Source: Sphingomonadales bacterium UBA2683
GTDB taxonomy: Bacteria; Pseudomonadota; Alphaproteobacteria; Sphingomonadales; Sphingomonadaceae
DNA length: 64,000 bases
Direction: 5' to 3'
Assembly (NCBI GenBank): GCA_002354635.1
Contig: DELZ01000004.1
Location: 244,134 to 308,133, forward strand
The translations under genes were made by a program, and so were the position numbers. Shown here one piece after another: positions 15,372-24,163 of the stretch. Numbering within the stretch: the first letter of the stretch is position 1; each line of letters begins with the position of its first letter. The notes below the pieces were generated by a model, which saw nothing but the letters and a program-made list of their open reading frames with translations, searched no databases and was not told the DNA's origin.

Positions 15372-16169
15372 CTACAAGCCGGCCAGAGCCTCGACGAGCG
15401 ATTTTACCTTTTGCTGCCGCCACTGCGGAAGCGGTGCCATCAGCCAGTACCCTCGCGAGGACACGCTGTCTTCGCCGACAATCTCGACCCGGCCAGCCGC
15501 GAGATCGCGCTGGACCAGCATCTTCGGTACCCAGGCATAGCCGAAGCCATTGGCTGCCGCTTCGATGGCCAGCCCGCCATCGGCGACCCGCATCAACGTT
15601 TCCTCGCCCTCGGAAATCGGGCAGCCGGGCCAGTCAATCTTGTTTCCACCATTAAGCCCGGGAGCAGCGACCTTCACGAACACAGTGTCCCCGAGCATCT
15701 TGCCCTCATGCTGACCCGGCCCGTCTCCCAGCCAAATCGCGACGTCAAGATTGGCTTCGGTAAAATCGATTTCATTGTCGGCGGCAACCAGCGCGAAACT
15801 TGTATCGGGATTATCAGCAGAAAAGTGGGACAGTCGTTCGTTCAACCATTTCTGGGTGAAGTCGCGGGGAGCGGCAATGGTGAGCTTGTGCGACGACTGG
15901 CCCGACTGCATTGCCTGGACCGCTTCTTCGAATTGCAGGAAGCCGGAGCGCAGCGCATCCAGTCCGGCAGACGCCTCGTCGGTCAGTTCGAGGCCTTTGG
16001 GCGTGCGACGGAACATCACCACGCCCAGCATGTCCTCGAGCGCACGGATTTGCTGGCCAACCGCCGCAGGGGTCACCGCCAGTTCATCGGCGGCCTTGGT
16101 AAAGCTGAGATGCCGCGCGGCGGCATCGAGCACGCGCAGCCCGTTCAGTGGCAAATGGGTGCGCTTCAT
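15372..16169 (-). CDS. LysR-family transcriptional regulator (GcvA-like)
   Basis: 265 residues from the ATG at 16169, which overlaps the apaG stop as ATGA. The helix-turn-helix is at 1-65 (LPLNGLRVLDAAARHLSFTK, then AVTPAAVGQQIRALE), closest to GcvA/AmpR-like regulators. The effector domain at about 90-260 is shorter than usual: typical LysR proteins have about 300 residues. The reading frame is clean to its TAG, so this looks like a compact variant, not a broken gene. An effector cannot be named. Confidence 0.85.
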   Translation of the reverse strand: MKRTHLPLNGLRVLDAAARHLSFTKAADELAVTPAAVGQQIRALEDMLGVVMFRRTPKGLELTDEASAGLDALRSGFLQFEEAVQAMQSGQSSHKLTIAAPRDFTQKWLNERLSHFSADNPDTSFALVAADNEIDFTEANLDVAIWLGDGPGQHEGKMLGDTVFVKVAAPGLNGGNKIDWPGCPISEGEETLMRVADGGLAIEAAANGFGYAWVPKMLVQRDLAAGRVEIVGEDSVSSRGYWLMAPLPQWRQQKVKSLVEALAGL

Positions 16170-16570
16170 TGCCCGACGGTCGGTTCGGACAGAGGAAAAT
16201 GGGGAATACGGACCTGAAAGGCCGGAGGCGCAATACCAACCATGACGAAATGCCCCTCCATCGAACCGTTCGGGGTGTTGAGCGGACAACCCGAAACATA
16301 GTCATGCGATTTGCCCGGCTGGATCACCGGTTGCTCGCCGATTACACCCTCGCCGTCAACCATATGCAACCCGCCCCGCTCGTCGTTGATCCGCCAGTGG
16401 CGTGTCAAAAGCTGCACCGGCGTGTCGCGATGATTCTCGATCCGGATATGATAGGCCCAGAACCAGCGCTTGCCATCAATGTCGGATTGCTCCGGCAGAA
16501 AGGTCACCGAAACCCGCACGGTGACACCGTCGGTGGTCTCGGCAAAGGGAAAGAATGATTCCATGGTCAT
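16166..16570 (-). CDS. apaG: ApaG domain protein
   Basis: 134 residues spanning the whole family. The immunoglobulin-like fold of ApaG/Fbx3 is recognised by VRVSVTFLPEQSD, FWAYHIRIEN, LLTRHWRINDE, VIGEQPVIQPG and GSMEGHFVM. ApaG is widespread; a link to cobalt/magnesium phenotypes is reported in enterobacteria, but its biochemical role is unclear. It follows metZ by nine bases and overlaps the LysR gene by four, so the three are very likely co-transcribed. Confidence 0.92.
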   Translation of the reverse strand: MTMESFFPFAETTDGVTVRVSVTFLPEQSDIDGKRWFWAYHIRIENHRDTPVQLLTRHWRINDERGGLHMVDGEGVIGEQPVIQPGKSHDYVSGCPLNTPNGSMEGHFVMVGIAPPAFQVRIPHFPLSEPTVGQ

Positions 16571-16579
16571 TATATAGAG

Positions 16580-17788
16580 TTAAAGCCCTACCGACGAAAG
16601 GGCCTGATCCAGATCCTCGATCAAATCGATCGGATCTTCCAGCCCGACGTTGATCCGCAGCATGTCTTCGGTGATCCCGATCTCCAGTCTCGCTTCCTCT
16701 CCCAGCCCGTGATGGGTGGTCGAAGACGGATGACACATGAGCGAGCGGCTGTCGCCGATATTGTTCGAAATATCGACTAAATTCAATCCGTTGAGCAATG
16801 CATGTGCCCGCGCACGCCCCCCGCCAACATAGAGCGAAAAAATAGGCCCGGCGGCCTCCATCTGGCTCATCGCCAGATTATGCTGCGGGTGGCTGGGCAA
16901 GCCCGGGTGCAATATTTTCTCTACCCGCTGCTCCAAAAACTTGCCGACTTCGATCGCATTATTGCTCTGCCGGCGGATACGCAGATCGAGCGTCTCCAGT
17001 CCCTTGAGCACAACCCAGGCATTAAACGCACTCAGGGTCGGACCCGTGTTGCGGGTGAAGGAGAGCAGCGTTTCCTCGATAAATTCTTCGCTACCGCAGA
17101 CCGCACCGGCCAGCACACGCCCCTGCCCGTCCATCATCTTGGTGGCACTATAGGCGACGACATCGGCGCCATATTCCATCGGCCGCTGCAACACATTGGT
17201 GGCAAACGCATTATCGACAACACTGGTTATGCCCTTGGCCCGCGCAAGATCGCAAACAGCGCGGATATCGATCACATCCATGGTAGGATTGGCCGGCGTC
17301 TCGAAAAAGAATACCTTTGTCTTTGGACTGATCGCCCGTTCCCAGTTTTCCAGCTCACGACCGTCGACTACCGTGGTTTCGATCCCGAATTTGGGTAGCA
17401 GGCTATCGGTCAGCCACCGGCACGATCCGAACAGCGCCCGGCTGGCGACAACATGGTCGCCCGCTTCCAGCTGGCACAGCAAGGCTGCGGTCATCGCCGC
17501 CATACCCGATGCGGTGGCGCGGCAGGCCTCGGCGCCTTCCATGATCGCGATCCGCTCTTCCAGCATCTGCACCGTCGGATTTTGCAGGCGGCTGTATGTC
17601 ATGCCATCCTGCTCGCCGGCAAAACGGGCAGCGGCATCTTCGGCGCAATCATAGCTGTAACCAGATGTCAGGAACAACGCTTCGGAAGTCTCGCCAAATT
17701 CGCTGCGCATAGTGCCGCTGCGGATCGCCTGGGTCGCCGGGCGCCACTTCTTGGTAATTTCACGGTTCTGGCCCGTATTTCTTTTCAT
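16580..17788 (-). CDS. metZ: O-succinylhomoserine sulfhydrylase
   Basis: 402 residues of the Cys/Met-metabolism PLP family. Seen are TSGYSYDCAEDAAARF, YSRLQNPT, the SGMAAM phosphate-binding turn, FETPANPTMDVIDI, and the PLP lysine in AYSATKMMDGQG. The KMMDGQGR motif is typical of MetZ rather than MetB or cystathionine lyases. It makes homocysteine directly from O-succinylhomoserine and sulfide. It lies 28 bases after the threonine dehydratase gene, too close for a SAM-II riboswitch in front of it. Confidence 0.92.
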   Translation of the reverse strand: MKRNTGQNREITKKWRPATQAIRSGTMRSEFGETSEALFLTSGYSYDCAEDAAARFAGEQDGMTYSRLQNPTVQMLEERIAIMEGAEACRATASGMAAMTAALLCQLEAGDHVVASRALFGSCRWLTDSLLPKFGIETTVVDGRELENWERAISPKTKVFFFETPANPTMDVIDIRAVCDLARAKGITSVVDNAFATNVLQRPMEYGADVVAYSATKMMDGQGRVLAGAVCGSEEFIEETLLSFTRNTGPTLSAFNAWVVLKGLETLDLRIRRQSNNAIEVGKFLEQRVEKILHPGLPSHPQHNLAMSQMEAAGPIFSLYVGGGRARAHALLNGLNLVDISNNIGDSRSLMCHPSSTTHHGLGEEARLEIGITEDMLRINVGLEDPIDLIEDLDQALSSVGL

Positions 17789-17816
17789 TCCATCGGCTCC
17801 GATTCTCGTCTGCTTC

Positions 17817-18797
17817 TTAGCTTAGTGGGGTTTGTCCGGCCAGAACAGCCGCAACCATAGATTGATCAATATTGCCACCACTCAGAACCGCGGCAACCCG
17901 CTTGTCTCTCACCAGTTCTTTTTCTCTTATCATCCCGGCAAGAGCTACGGCGCCCGCGCCTTCGGCCAGATTATGAGTGTCCTGCCAGATGATCCGTATC
18001 GCATCGGCAATCGCATCGTCGTCGACCATGACAATATGATCGACATGCTGACTATACATTTCGAAGGCTTCTCTATCCGGCGTACGGACAGCCACCCCGT
18101 CCGCGAACGTGTTGGCCTTTCCCGCAGAAGCGATCTTTCCTGCTTCGAGGCCAAGCCTCGCCGCCGGCGCGCGATCAGAAATGACTCCTATAACCTTTGT
18201 TGACAGACCCAGAGCATCACGCGCGGCAATTGTCCCGCAAATACCGGAACCATTGCCGATAGGAACATAGACCGCGTCCAGGGCTCCTGCCGTGTCAAAG
18301 AGCTCCAGTCCATAGCTGGCCACGCCCAGTACAATTGCCGGATGGAAGGCTGTGACCAGCTTCAAATTTCGCTCATCTGCCAGTTGATTGGCATAGTCCG
18401 CCGCTTCGTTATAATCTTGACCATGTTCGATAAGTTCGGCGCCGAACCCTCGCATTGCCGTATTTTTCTCGACCGAATTGCCGTGCGGAACAACTATTAC
18501 CGCCTGCAAACCTGCGGCGCGAGCGGCGCGGGCCTGTGCCTGGCCATGATTGCCACGGGTTGCGGTAACGATTCCGGACACATCCGGATGCTCGCGAACC
18601 AGCCAGTCCATGAAAGTGATACCACCACGAATTTTGAAGGCACCGGTCGGCGTGTGATTTTCATGCTTCAACCAGACTTCGGCACCCAATCTGTCGGACA
18701 GCAGGGGCCATGCATATTGCGGCGTTGGTTGCATTTCCTGATACACACGCACCGCCGCTTTTCGTAATTCTGCGAGCGAATATAACCCTTTGGTCAT
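17817..18797 (-). CDS. Threonine/serine dehydratase-like PLP enzyme
   Basis: 326 residues of the fold-type II PLP family, with the PLP lysine in ENHTPTGAFKIRGG, the ATRGNHGQAQA loop and the glycine loop PIGNGSGICG. There is no C-terminal ACT regulatory domain, so it resembles catabolic threonine dehydratases or related ammonia-lyases rather than biosynthetic IlvA. The start ATG overlaps the leuB stop (ATGA). The neighbours leuB and metZ suggest a role in amino-acid metabolism, but the preferred substrate is not settled by sequence. Confidence 0.82.
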   Translation of the reverse strand: MTKGLYSLAELRKAAVRVYQEMQPTPQYAWPLLSDRLGAEVWLKHENHTPTGAFKIRGGITFMDWLVREHPDVSGIVTATRGNHGQAQARAARAAGLQAVIVVPHGNSVEKNTAMRGFGAELIEHGQDYNEAADYANQLADERNLKLVTAFHPAIVLGVASYGLELFDTAGALDAVYVPIGNGSGICGTIAARDALGLSTKVIGVISDRAPAARLGLEAGKIASAGKANTFADGVAVRTPDREAFEMYSQHVDHIVMVDDDAIADAIRIIWQDTHNLAEGAGAVALAGMIREKELVRDKRVAAVLSGGNIDQSMVAAVLAGQTPLS

Positions 18798-19840
18798 GAG
18801 AGCTCGGCGACAATAGCATCACCGATTTCGGTGGTCGACGCATTGCCGCCGAGATCGTGACCAAGAACGCCCTTTGCGAGCACGGCGGCGACCGCTGCCT
18901 CTGTCCGGACAGCTTCTGTTTCCATCCCGAAACTGTGACGGAGCATCATGGCCACGGACAGGATCATTGCCGAGGGATTGGCTATCCCCTGTCCGGCGAT
19001 ATCCGGCGCACTGCCATGAATCGGCTCGTACAGGCCCTTGGTGCCTTCACCCAGCGAGGCCGACGCCAGCAATCCGATAGAGCCAACGCACATGCTGGCC
19101 TGGTCGGAGAGGATATCGCCGAACAGATTGCCGGTCACGACCACGTCGAACTGGCCGGGATTGCGGACCAGCTGCATCGCGGCATTGTCGACATACATGT
19201 GGCTCAGTTCGACCTCGGGATAGTCGGCGGAGGTCTCGACCATGACATCCCGCCACAATTGCGATGTTTCCAGCACATTGGCCTTGTCCACCGAGCACAG
19301 CCGCCTGCCGCGTCCCATGGCGGTCTTGAAAGCGACATGGGCGATGCGCCGGACTTCGCTCTCGTCATAGGACATGATGTCATAGCCCTCGCGCAGACCG
19401 TCCGCCGTCTTGCGCATGCCCTTCTGGCCAAAATAGACATCGCCGTTCAGTTCGCGGACGATGACGATGTCGATGGTGCGTGCAATCTCGGGCTTCAGGC
19501 CGGATGCATCCTCCATGCCCGGAAACATCTTTGCCGGCCGCAGATTGGCGAAGGTCTGCATTTCCTTCCGCAGTCCCAGCACCGCCTGTTCCGGGCGCAG
19601 ATGACGTTCCAGATTGTCGCAGGAAGGATCACCGACCGCACCAAACAGCACAGCATCGGCGGATTTCGCCAGCACCACCGTTTCTGACGGCAGCGGGTGG
19701 CCATGTTTGTGATAGGCAACACCGCCGACATCAGCGTGGCTCAATTGCATTCCGGGTAGAGCGAGGGCCTCCAGCACGCGCAGCGCCTCGACCATGATTT
19801 CCTGACCAATACCGTCGCCGGGGAGCACTGCAATATGCAT
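18794..19840 (-). CDS. leuB: 3-isopropylmalate dehydrogenase
   Basis: 348 residues, full length. Seen are LPGDGIGQEIM, RELNGDVYFG, and the Mg/isopropylmalate signature region MYVDNAAMQLVRNPGQFDVV followed by TGNLFGDILSDQ, then LYEPIHGSAPDIAG. It carries out the NAD-dependent oxidative decarboxylation step of leucine synthesis. It opens a tight minus-strand cluster with the dehydratase and metZ, 48 bases downstream of recO. leuA, leuC and leuD are not in the window. Confidence 0.95.
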   Translation of the reverse strand: MHIAVLPGDGIGQEIMVEALRVLEALALPGMQLSHADVGGVAYHKHGHPLPSETVVLAKSADAVLFGAVGDPSCDNLERHLRPEQAVLGLRKEMQTFANLRPAKMFPGMEDASGLKPEIARTIDIVIVRELNGDVYFGQKGMRKTADGLREGYDIMSYDESEVRRIAHVAFKTAMGRGRRLCSVDKANVLETSQLWRDVMVETSADYPEVELSHMYVDNAAMQLVRNPGQFDVVVTGNLFGDILSDQASMCVGSIGLLASASLGEGTKGLYEPIHGSAPDIAGQGIANPSAMILSVAMMLRHSFGMETEAVRTEAAVAAVLAKGVLGHDLGGNASTTEIGDAIVAELS

Positions 19841-19888
19841 GAAAAATCCTTTGTCTAAGCGCGCCGCTTCCTGCCGAGAATCGCGCGG

Positions 19889-20623
19889 TTACGCAACCAC
19901 CCTTTTCAGCCGGTCGACCAATACCGACCGGGCAGCCATCACATCCCTGCGCCGGTCTTCAAAGAAATGGCGTTTCAGGAAGAAGCCGGTGACGCGCAGG
20001 CCGTCGAATATATCCTCCCACTCCGGTGTAACGGGCTCACTCAGAAAGGCCGGAAGCGGCAACAACCGGTCTTTGTACAGCGCTCCGGCTGCCGCGCTGA
20101 CCGCCGTGGCGCTCTTTGGACTGATATAGGCGAGATCATCACCGGAGCCAGTGACCGCGCATCTGTCGAGCGTCAGGCCAAAGCCCAGTTCCGAGAGCAG
20201 CAACAGCTCGTAGCGCACCAGAGCAACCGACCACCCCTTGGCGGACGGCGCGCTGCAGATCGCGTCCAGCAGCGCGGAAAGGGCCGAATGGATCTGAGGA
20301 TAGCTGTGCTCTTCCGGGAGAACCGCTGCGGTCAGCGCGGTCACCCAGTCGAGCGCGGCACTGGCCAGCGGCTCGCCGAGAAACGGCCCGCGGCTGAGCT
20401 GCAATTCCGCCGTCATCGAGGCCAGCTGGTCCTCCGTCCGCGCCCGGTAATCGGCCTGCACGACATTCGACGGGATCAGGATCGGCCGCATCACCCGCGA
20501 GTGCGCGCCGCGCACATAGCCTGACACCAGACCATTTGCGGGGGTCAGCGATCGGACCACCGCGCCATGTTCGCCATGCGATTTGACCGCACAGATGATC
20601 GCGGACGTGCGGAGGCTAGGCAT
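19889..20623 (-). CDS. recO: DNA repair protein RecO
   Basis: 244 residues. The N-terminal OB fold is seen in AIICAVKSHGEHGAVVRSLT and GLVSGYVRGAHS, and the helical C-terminal domain in YPQIHSALSALLDAIC, YELLLLSELGFGLTLDRCAV and the tail FFLKRHFFED. RecO helps load RecA on SSB-coated DNA with RecR. The start overlaps the uvrC stop by eight bases, so the two repair genes are coupled. Confidence 0.92.
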   Translation of the reverse strand: MPSLRTSAIICAVKSHGEHGAVVRSLTPANGLVSGYVRGAHSRVMRPILIPSNVVQADYRARTEDQLASMTAELQLSRGPFLGEPLASAALDWVTALTAAVLPEEHSYPQIHSALSALLDAICSAPSAKGWSVALVRYELLLLSELGFGLTLDRCAVTGSGDDLAYISPKSATAVSAAAGALYKDRLLPLPAFLSEPVTPEWEDIFDGLRVTGFFLKRHFFEDRRRDVMAARSVLVDRLKRVVA

Positions 20624-22553
20624 GGAAAAAATCGTAGATTTTCTGCGCTACGGTCGCCGACACGCCGGGCGCGCCCTGCAGATCGTCGAGCGACGCATTT
20701 TTCACCGCTCTTGCCGTACCGAAATGCAACAGCAGCGCCTTTTTCCGGGACGGGCCGATTCCGGGTACATCGTCCAGCGAACTGTGCCCCACCGATTTCG
20801 CGCGTCTGGTCCGGTGCGCACCAATGGCAAAGCGATGCGCCTCGTCGCGCAGCCGCTGCAGATAGAAAAGCACCGGGCTGTTCGGCGGCAGATGAACCTC
20901 GCGGCCGTCGGGCAGGTGAAAGGTTTCCCGCCCGGCGTTGCGGTCCGGTCCCTTGGACACCCCGATCATCACCACATCCTCGACGCCAATCTCTTCCAGC
21001 GCATCGCGCGCCGCGCTCATCTGTCCCTTGCCGCCGTCGATCAGCACCAGATCGGGCCACTCGCCCTTTTCACGATCCGGGTCTTCCTTCTGCGCCCGCG
21101 CGAACCGGCGCTCGAGCACTTCGCGCATCATTGCGAAATCGTCACCCGGCGCGATGTCGGGATTCTTGATATTAAACTTGCGATAAGCATTCTTGCGAAA
21201 GCCTTCTGGTCCGGAAACGACCATGCCGCCGACCATATTGGTCCCCTGGATATGGCTGTTGTCGTAAATCTCGATCCGGTCCGGCACCGCGTCCAGTTCC
21301 AGCAGGTCGACCATTTCCCGCATGATTTTCGACTGGGTGGAAGTTTCCGCCAACCGCCGGTCGAGCGCTTCCTCGGCGTTGCGACTGGCCTGCGTCAGCA
21401 GCCTGCGCCGATCACCGCGTTGCGGCTTCGAAACGCTTACCCGGTAATCGGCCTTGGTGCTGAGCGCCTCGGCCAGCAATTCCACATCGGGCAGTTCCCG
21501 GTCGAGCAACACCAGTTTCGGCGGCGGCATCCGGTCGTAAAATTGCATCAGGAAGCTGGAGAACACCTCTTCGATTTCGACATTGGTAGTGTGCGCAGGA
21601 AAGAAGCTGCGATGGCCCCAGTTCTGGCCGCCGCGGATGAAGAAAGCCTGGATGCAAACGGATGAACCCTTCGCCGCCAGCGCGAAAATGTCCGCGTCCG
21701 GCAGGCCCGCGGCATTGATCGCCTGATTGCCCTGGATGAAGGTCAGCGCCTTCAGCCGGTCGCGATAGACCGCCGCCATCTCGAAATCGAGCGCATCGGC
21801 CGCCTTTTCCATCGCCTCGCCCAGTTTCTGCTGCACCTCCGTGGATTTGCCCGACAGGAAATCACGCGCATCATCCACCAGTTCGGCATAGTCCTCCTTG
21901 CCGATCCGGTCGACACACGGCGCCGAACAGCGCTTGATTTGATAGAGCAGGCAGGGTCGCGACCGGTTGTTGAAGAAGCTGTCCGTGCAGGAGCGCAGCA
22001 GGAACAGTTTCTGCAGCGCGTTGATCGTCCGGTTGACCGACCCGGCGCTGGCGAACGGTCCGAAATATTGCCCCTTCACCCGCTGCGCACCGCGATGCTT
22101 GGTGATCCGCGGAAAATCATGTCCCTCGCGCAGCAGAATGAAAGGAAAGCTCTTATCATCACGCAGCAAGACATTGTAGGCGGGGCGGAATTTCTTGATC
22201 AGCTGTGCCTCGAGCAGCAGCGCTTCCGCTTCGCTGCCGGTGGTGACAATGGTCATTGAACGGGTCTGCGCGACCATCCGCATCAGCCGCTGGGGCAGCC
22301 GGTTCATCTGTACGTAGGCGCCCACGCGGGCCTTCAGCGACCGCGCCTTGCCAACATAGAGCACGTCACCGCGCTTGTCCTGCATGCGGTAGACGCCGGG
22401 CCGTGTCGGCAGCGTATTGAGCACTTCCCGGATCGCTGCCATGCCGGCCTCGAGATCGGGCGTATCGCCCTCGCCGCGCACCGCATAGGTCGCCTTGTCC
22501 TCGTTGAATCGGGACGCGGCATTGGGTTGATCGGGGCGGTCAGCCTTGGACAT
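20616..22553 (-). CDS. uvrC: Excinuclease ABC subunit C
   Basis: 645 residues. The N-terminal GIY-YIG nuclease is at about 52-130 (RPGVYRMQD, DVLYVGKARSLKARV), with a cysteine-rich block near 205-215 (RPCLLYQIKRCSAPC), then a UVR motif and the RNase H-like second nuclease with IEIYDNSHIQGTNMVGG. The C-terminal tandem HhH domain is in DDVPGIGPSRKKALLLHFG and GAPGVSATVA. It makes both incisions in UvrABC nucleotide excision repair. It is longer than E. coli UvrC because of an extra N-terminal tail. Confidence 0.95.
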   Translation of the reverse strand: MSKADRPDQPNAASRFNEDKATYAVRGEGDTPDLEAGMAAIREVLNTLPTRPGVYRMQDKRGDVLYVGKARSLKARVGAYVQMNRLPQRLMRMVAQTRSMTIVTTGSEAEALLLEAQLIKKFRPAYNVLLRDDKSFPFILLREGHDFPRITKHRGAQRVKGQYFGPFASAGSVNRTINALQKLFLLRSCTDSFFNNRSRPCLLYQIKRCSAPCVDRIGKEDYAELVDDARDFLSGKSTEVQQKLGEAMEKAADALDFEMAAVYRDRLKALTFIQGNQAINAAGLPDADIFALAAKGSSVCIQAFFIRGGQNWGHRSFFPAHTTNVEIEEVFSSFLMQFYDRMPPPKLVLLDRELPDVELLAEALSTKADYRVSVSKPQRGDRRRLLTQASRNAEEALDRRLAETSTQSKIMREMVDLLELDAVPDRIEIYDNSHIQGTNMVGGMVVSGPEGFRKNAYRKFNIKNPDIAPGDDFAMMREVLERRFARAQKEDPDREKGEWPDLVLIDGGKGQMSAARDALEEIGVEDVVMIGVSKGPDRNAGRETFHLPDGREVHLPPNSPVLFYLQRLRDEAHRFAIGAHRTRRAKSVGHSSLDDVPGIGPSRKKALLLHFGTARAVKNASLDDLQGAPGVSATVAQKIYDFFHA

Positions 22554-22597
22554 GGAGCATATCTAAGCGCGCATCGGGCGCATTGCCAGAATCAATC

Positions 22598-22632
22598 GTT
22601 CCGGCGTTCCTGCAACCGCAGGAACCCGGAAC
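22598..22632. terminator. Strong hairpin between atpF and uvrC, possible terminator
   Basis: GTTCCGG-C-GTTCCTGC pairs with GCAGGAACCCGGAAC around an AACC loop: fifteen pairs with one bulged base. No T-run follows on the minus strand, so it is either an imperfect terminator or an RNA-stabilising end for the atp transcript. Confidence 0.4.
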
Positions 22633-22693
22633 AATAGTCTGAAAAATCAGGTGATAAACACAACCGCCCTGCTTGCGCAGGATCAATCGCGGC

Positions 22694-23221
22694 TTAATTC
22701 AGCGCCATGCCGATATCGCCGATCGCCTTGTCGACCAGTGCCTTGTCGGCAGCAGCATCGTGGCGTGCGGTGATCAGGGCTTCTGCCGCCTGAGTTGCGG
22801 CGGTCGCTGCCTTGGCCCGAACCGCAGCGATCGCGGACCGTTCCGCCGCGCTAATTTTTTCTTCCGCCATTTTCTTGCGGCGCGCGATCAACGCCTTGGA
22901 ATCGGCTTCTGCCTGCTTGACCAGAGCCGCGGCCTCTTTTTCAGCACCGTCCATCAGCGCTTCGGCTTCCGCCTGCGCACCAGCGGTCTTGGCTTCATAT
23001 TCGGCCTTCAGGGCCTCGGCTTCCTTGCGGAGGCCGGCTGCTTCATCAAGCGTCTTCTTGATCTCGGCGATCTGCTTGTCGAGCATTCCGCCGACAATTT
23101 TCGGGACTTTCGCCCACAGCATGATGCCAAACACAATCAGCATCCCCACCGCGACCCAACCGGTCGCGTTCAGTCCGAGTGCGCTCGCTTCCGCGCCTTC
23201 TGCCAAAACTGTCAATAGCAT
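22694..23221 (-). CDS. atpF: ATP synthase Fo subunit b
   Basis: 175 residues. A single membrane helix at about 18-37 (TGWVAVGMLIVFGIMLWAKV) is followed by a long charged helix with Ala/Glu/Lys heptads, the peripheral stalk. GAAGGAGATAGACG precedes the ATG. It is the last gene of the Fo operon. The F1 genes (atpHAGDC) are not in this window, as is usual for alphaproteobacteria, where Fo and F1 operons are separate. Confidence 0.9.
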   Translation of the reverse strand: MLLTVLAEGAEASALGLNATGWVAVGMLIVFGIMLWAKVPKIVGGMLDKQIAEIKKTLDEAAGLRKEAEALKAEYEAKTAGAQAEAEALMDGAEKEAAALVKQAEADSKALIARRKKMAEEKISAAERSAIAAVRAKAATAATQAAEALITARHDAAADKALVDKAIGDIGMALN

Positions 23222-23244
23222 CGTCTATCTCCTTCAGCAGGCGC

Positions 23245-23730
23245 TCAGAAAGCAGCCTTGACCGCCTTCTTTGCATCGGTGGCCGAAACCTTGGCGCCGG
23301 ACACCGTCGTGACGATAGCCTGGGCCGCCTCTGCAGCCACCGCTTCAATTTCCTTGAGAGCAGCAGTCTTTGCCGCTTTCAATGCAGCGTCCGCTTCCTC
23401 GGCCTTTTTGGCAATGGCAGTATCCGCCCGCTTGAGCGCGGCTTCGTTCTTCAGGGCCGCCTTGGCTTTGGCTTCATTTACTTTGCTGATCGCATCGGCC
23501 CGCGCATCATTGATACTGGTGCGATAATCGGCCTCAATCTGCTCTGCCTTGTCCTGCGCGCCCTGGGCAGCGGCAAGATCGTCGGTGATCCGTTTCTGAC
23601 GGTCATCAACGGTCTTGCTGATCTTCGGCACCATATTTTTGGCAATGCCAAAATAAATGATACCAATGACGATCAGCAACCAGAAAAACTGGCTGCCATA
23701 GACTTCCAAGAGCTGACTAATTTGAGGCAT
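23245..23730 (-). CDS. atpF': ATP synthase Fo subunit b'
   Basis: 161 residues. The membrane helix is at about 12-32 (SQFFWLLIVIGIIYFGIAKN), with the stalk helix beyond. VPKISKTVDDRQKRITDDL is a typical b' junction. It pairs with subunit b as a heterodimeric stalk, the arrangement of alphaproteobacteria and phototrophs. The ATG follows AGGTG. In some annotations this gene is called atpG2 or atpX. Confidence 0.9.
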   Translation of the reverse strand: MPQISQLLEVYGSQFFWLLIVIGIIYFGIAKNMVPKISKTVDDRQKRITDDLAAAQGAQDKAEQIEADYRTSINDARADAISKVNEAKAKAALKNEAALKRADTAIAKKAEEADAALKAAKTAALKEIEAVAAEAAQAIVTTVSGAKVSATDAKKAVKAAF

Positions 23731-23802
23731 TATTCACCTGTAAGTTCGAATCGCATGACGGACAGTCTGACCGCGCCGGACAACGCCAGCGCGCCCAGCA
23801 GA

Positions 23803-24123
23803 TTATTCTGCTGGTTCAGCTGCCGGTGCTTCTACTGCTGCCGGAGCATCAACCGCAACGGCTTCAACCGCAACGACTTCCGCTTCTGCAACGGCTGGCG
23901 GAGCATAGAGAATGATCATGGCAACAGCGAAGGCGATCAGGCCGAGCAATTCAGCAGCAGCAAAGCCGATGAACAGACGTCCCTGCTGGCCGTCAGCCGC
24001 AGACGGGTTACGCAATGCGCCTTCGAGGAAGGAACCGAAAACATTACCAACACCGGTAGCAGCGGCGCCAACACCGATTGCAGCCAGGCCAGCGCCGATA
24101 ACTTGTGCAGAAGAGAGATCCAT
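23803..24123 (-). CDS. atpE: ATP synthase Fo subunit c with long acidic C-terminal tail
   Basis: 106 residues. The two-helix hairpin is complete by residue 75: a glycine/alanine-rich helix 1 (GAGLAAIGVGAAATGVGNVF), the polar loop RNPSAADGQQGR, and helix 2 with the proton-binding Glu in FAAAELLGLIAF. About 32 residues of Val/Ala/Glu/Pro repeats then extend past the normal end (subunit c is usually 75-80 residues). GGAG precedes the ATG. The frame is clean, so the tail appears to be translated. Confidence 0.93.
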   Translation of the reverse strand: MDLSSAQVIGAGLAAIGVGAAATGVGNVFGSFLEGALRNPSAADGQQGRLFIGFAAAELLGLIAFAVAMIILYAPPAVAEAEVVAVEAVAVDAPAAVEAPAAEPAE

Positions 24124-24163
24124 TTTTTAACTCCGTATTGTAAAATTGGTGATTGAAAGTGAC

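Noticed and set aside
17789..17816. Possible SAM-II riboswitch before metZ
   Set aside because: Only 28 bases separate metZ from the preceding gene, too short for the element, and no pseudoknot pattern is seen.
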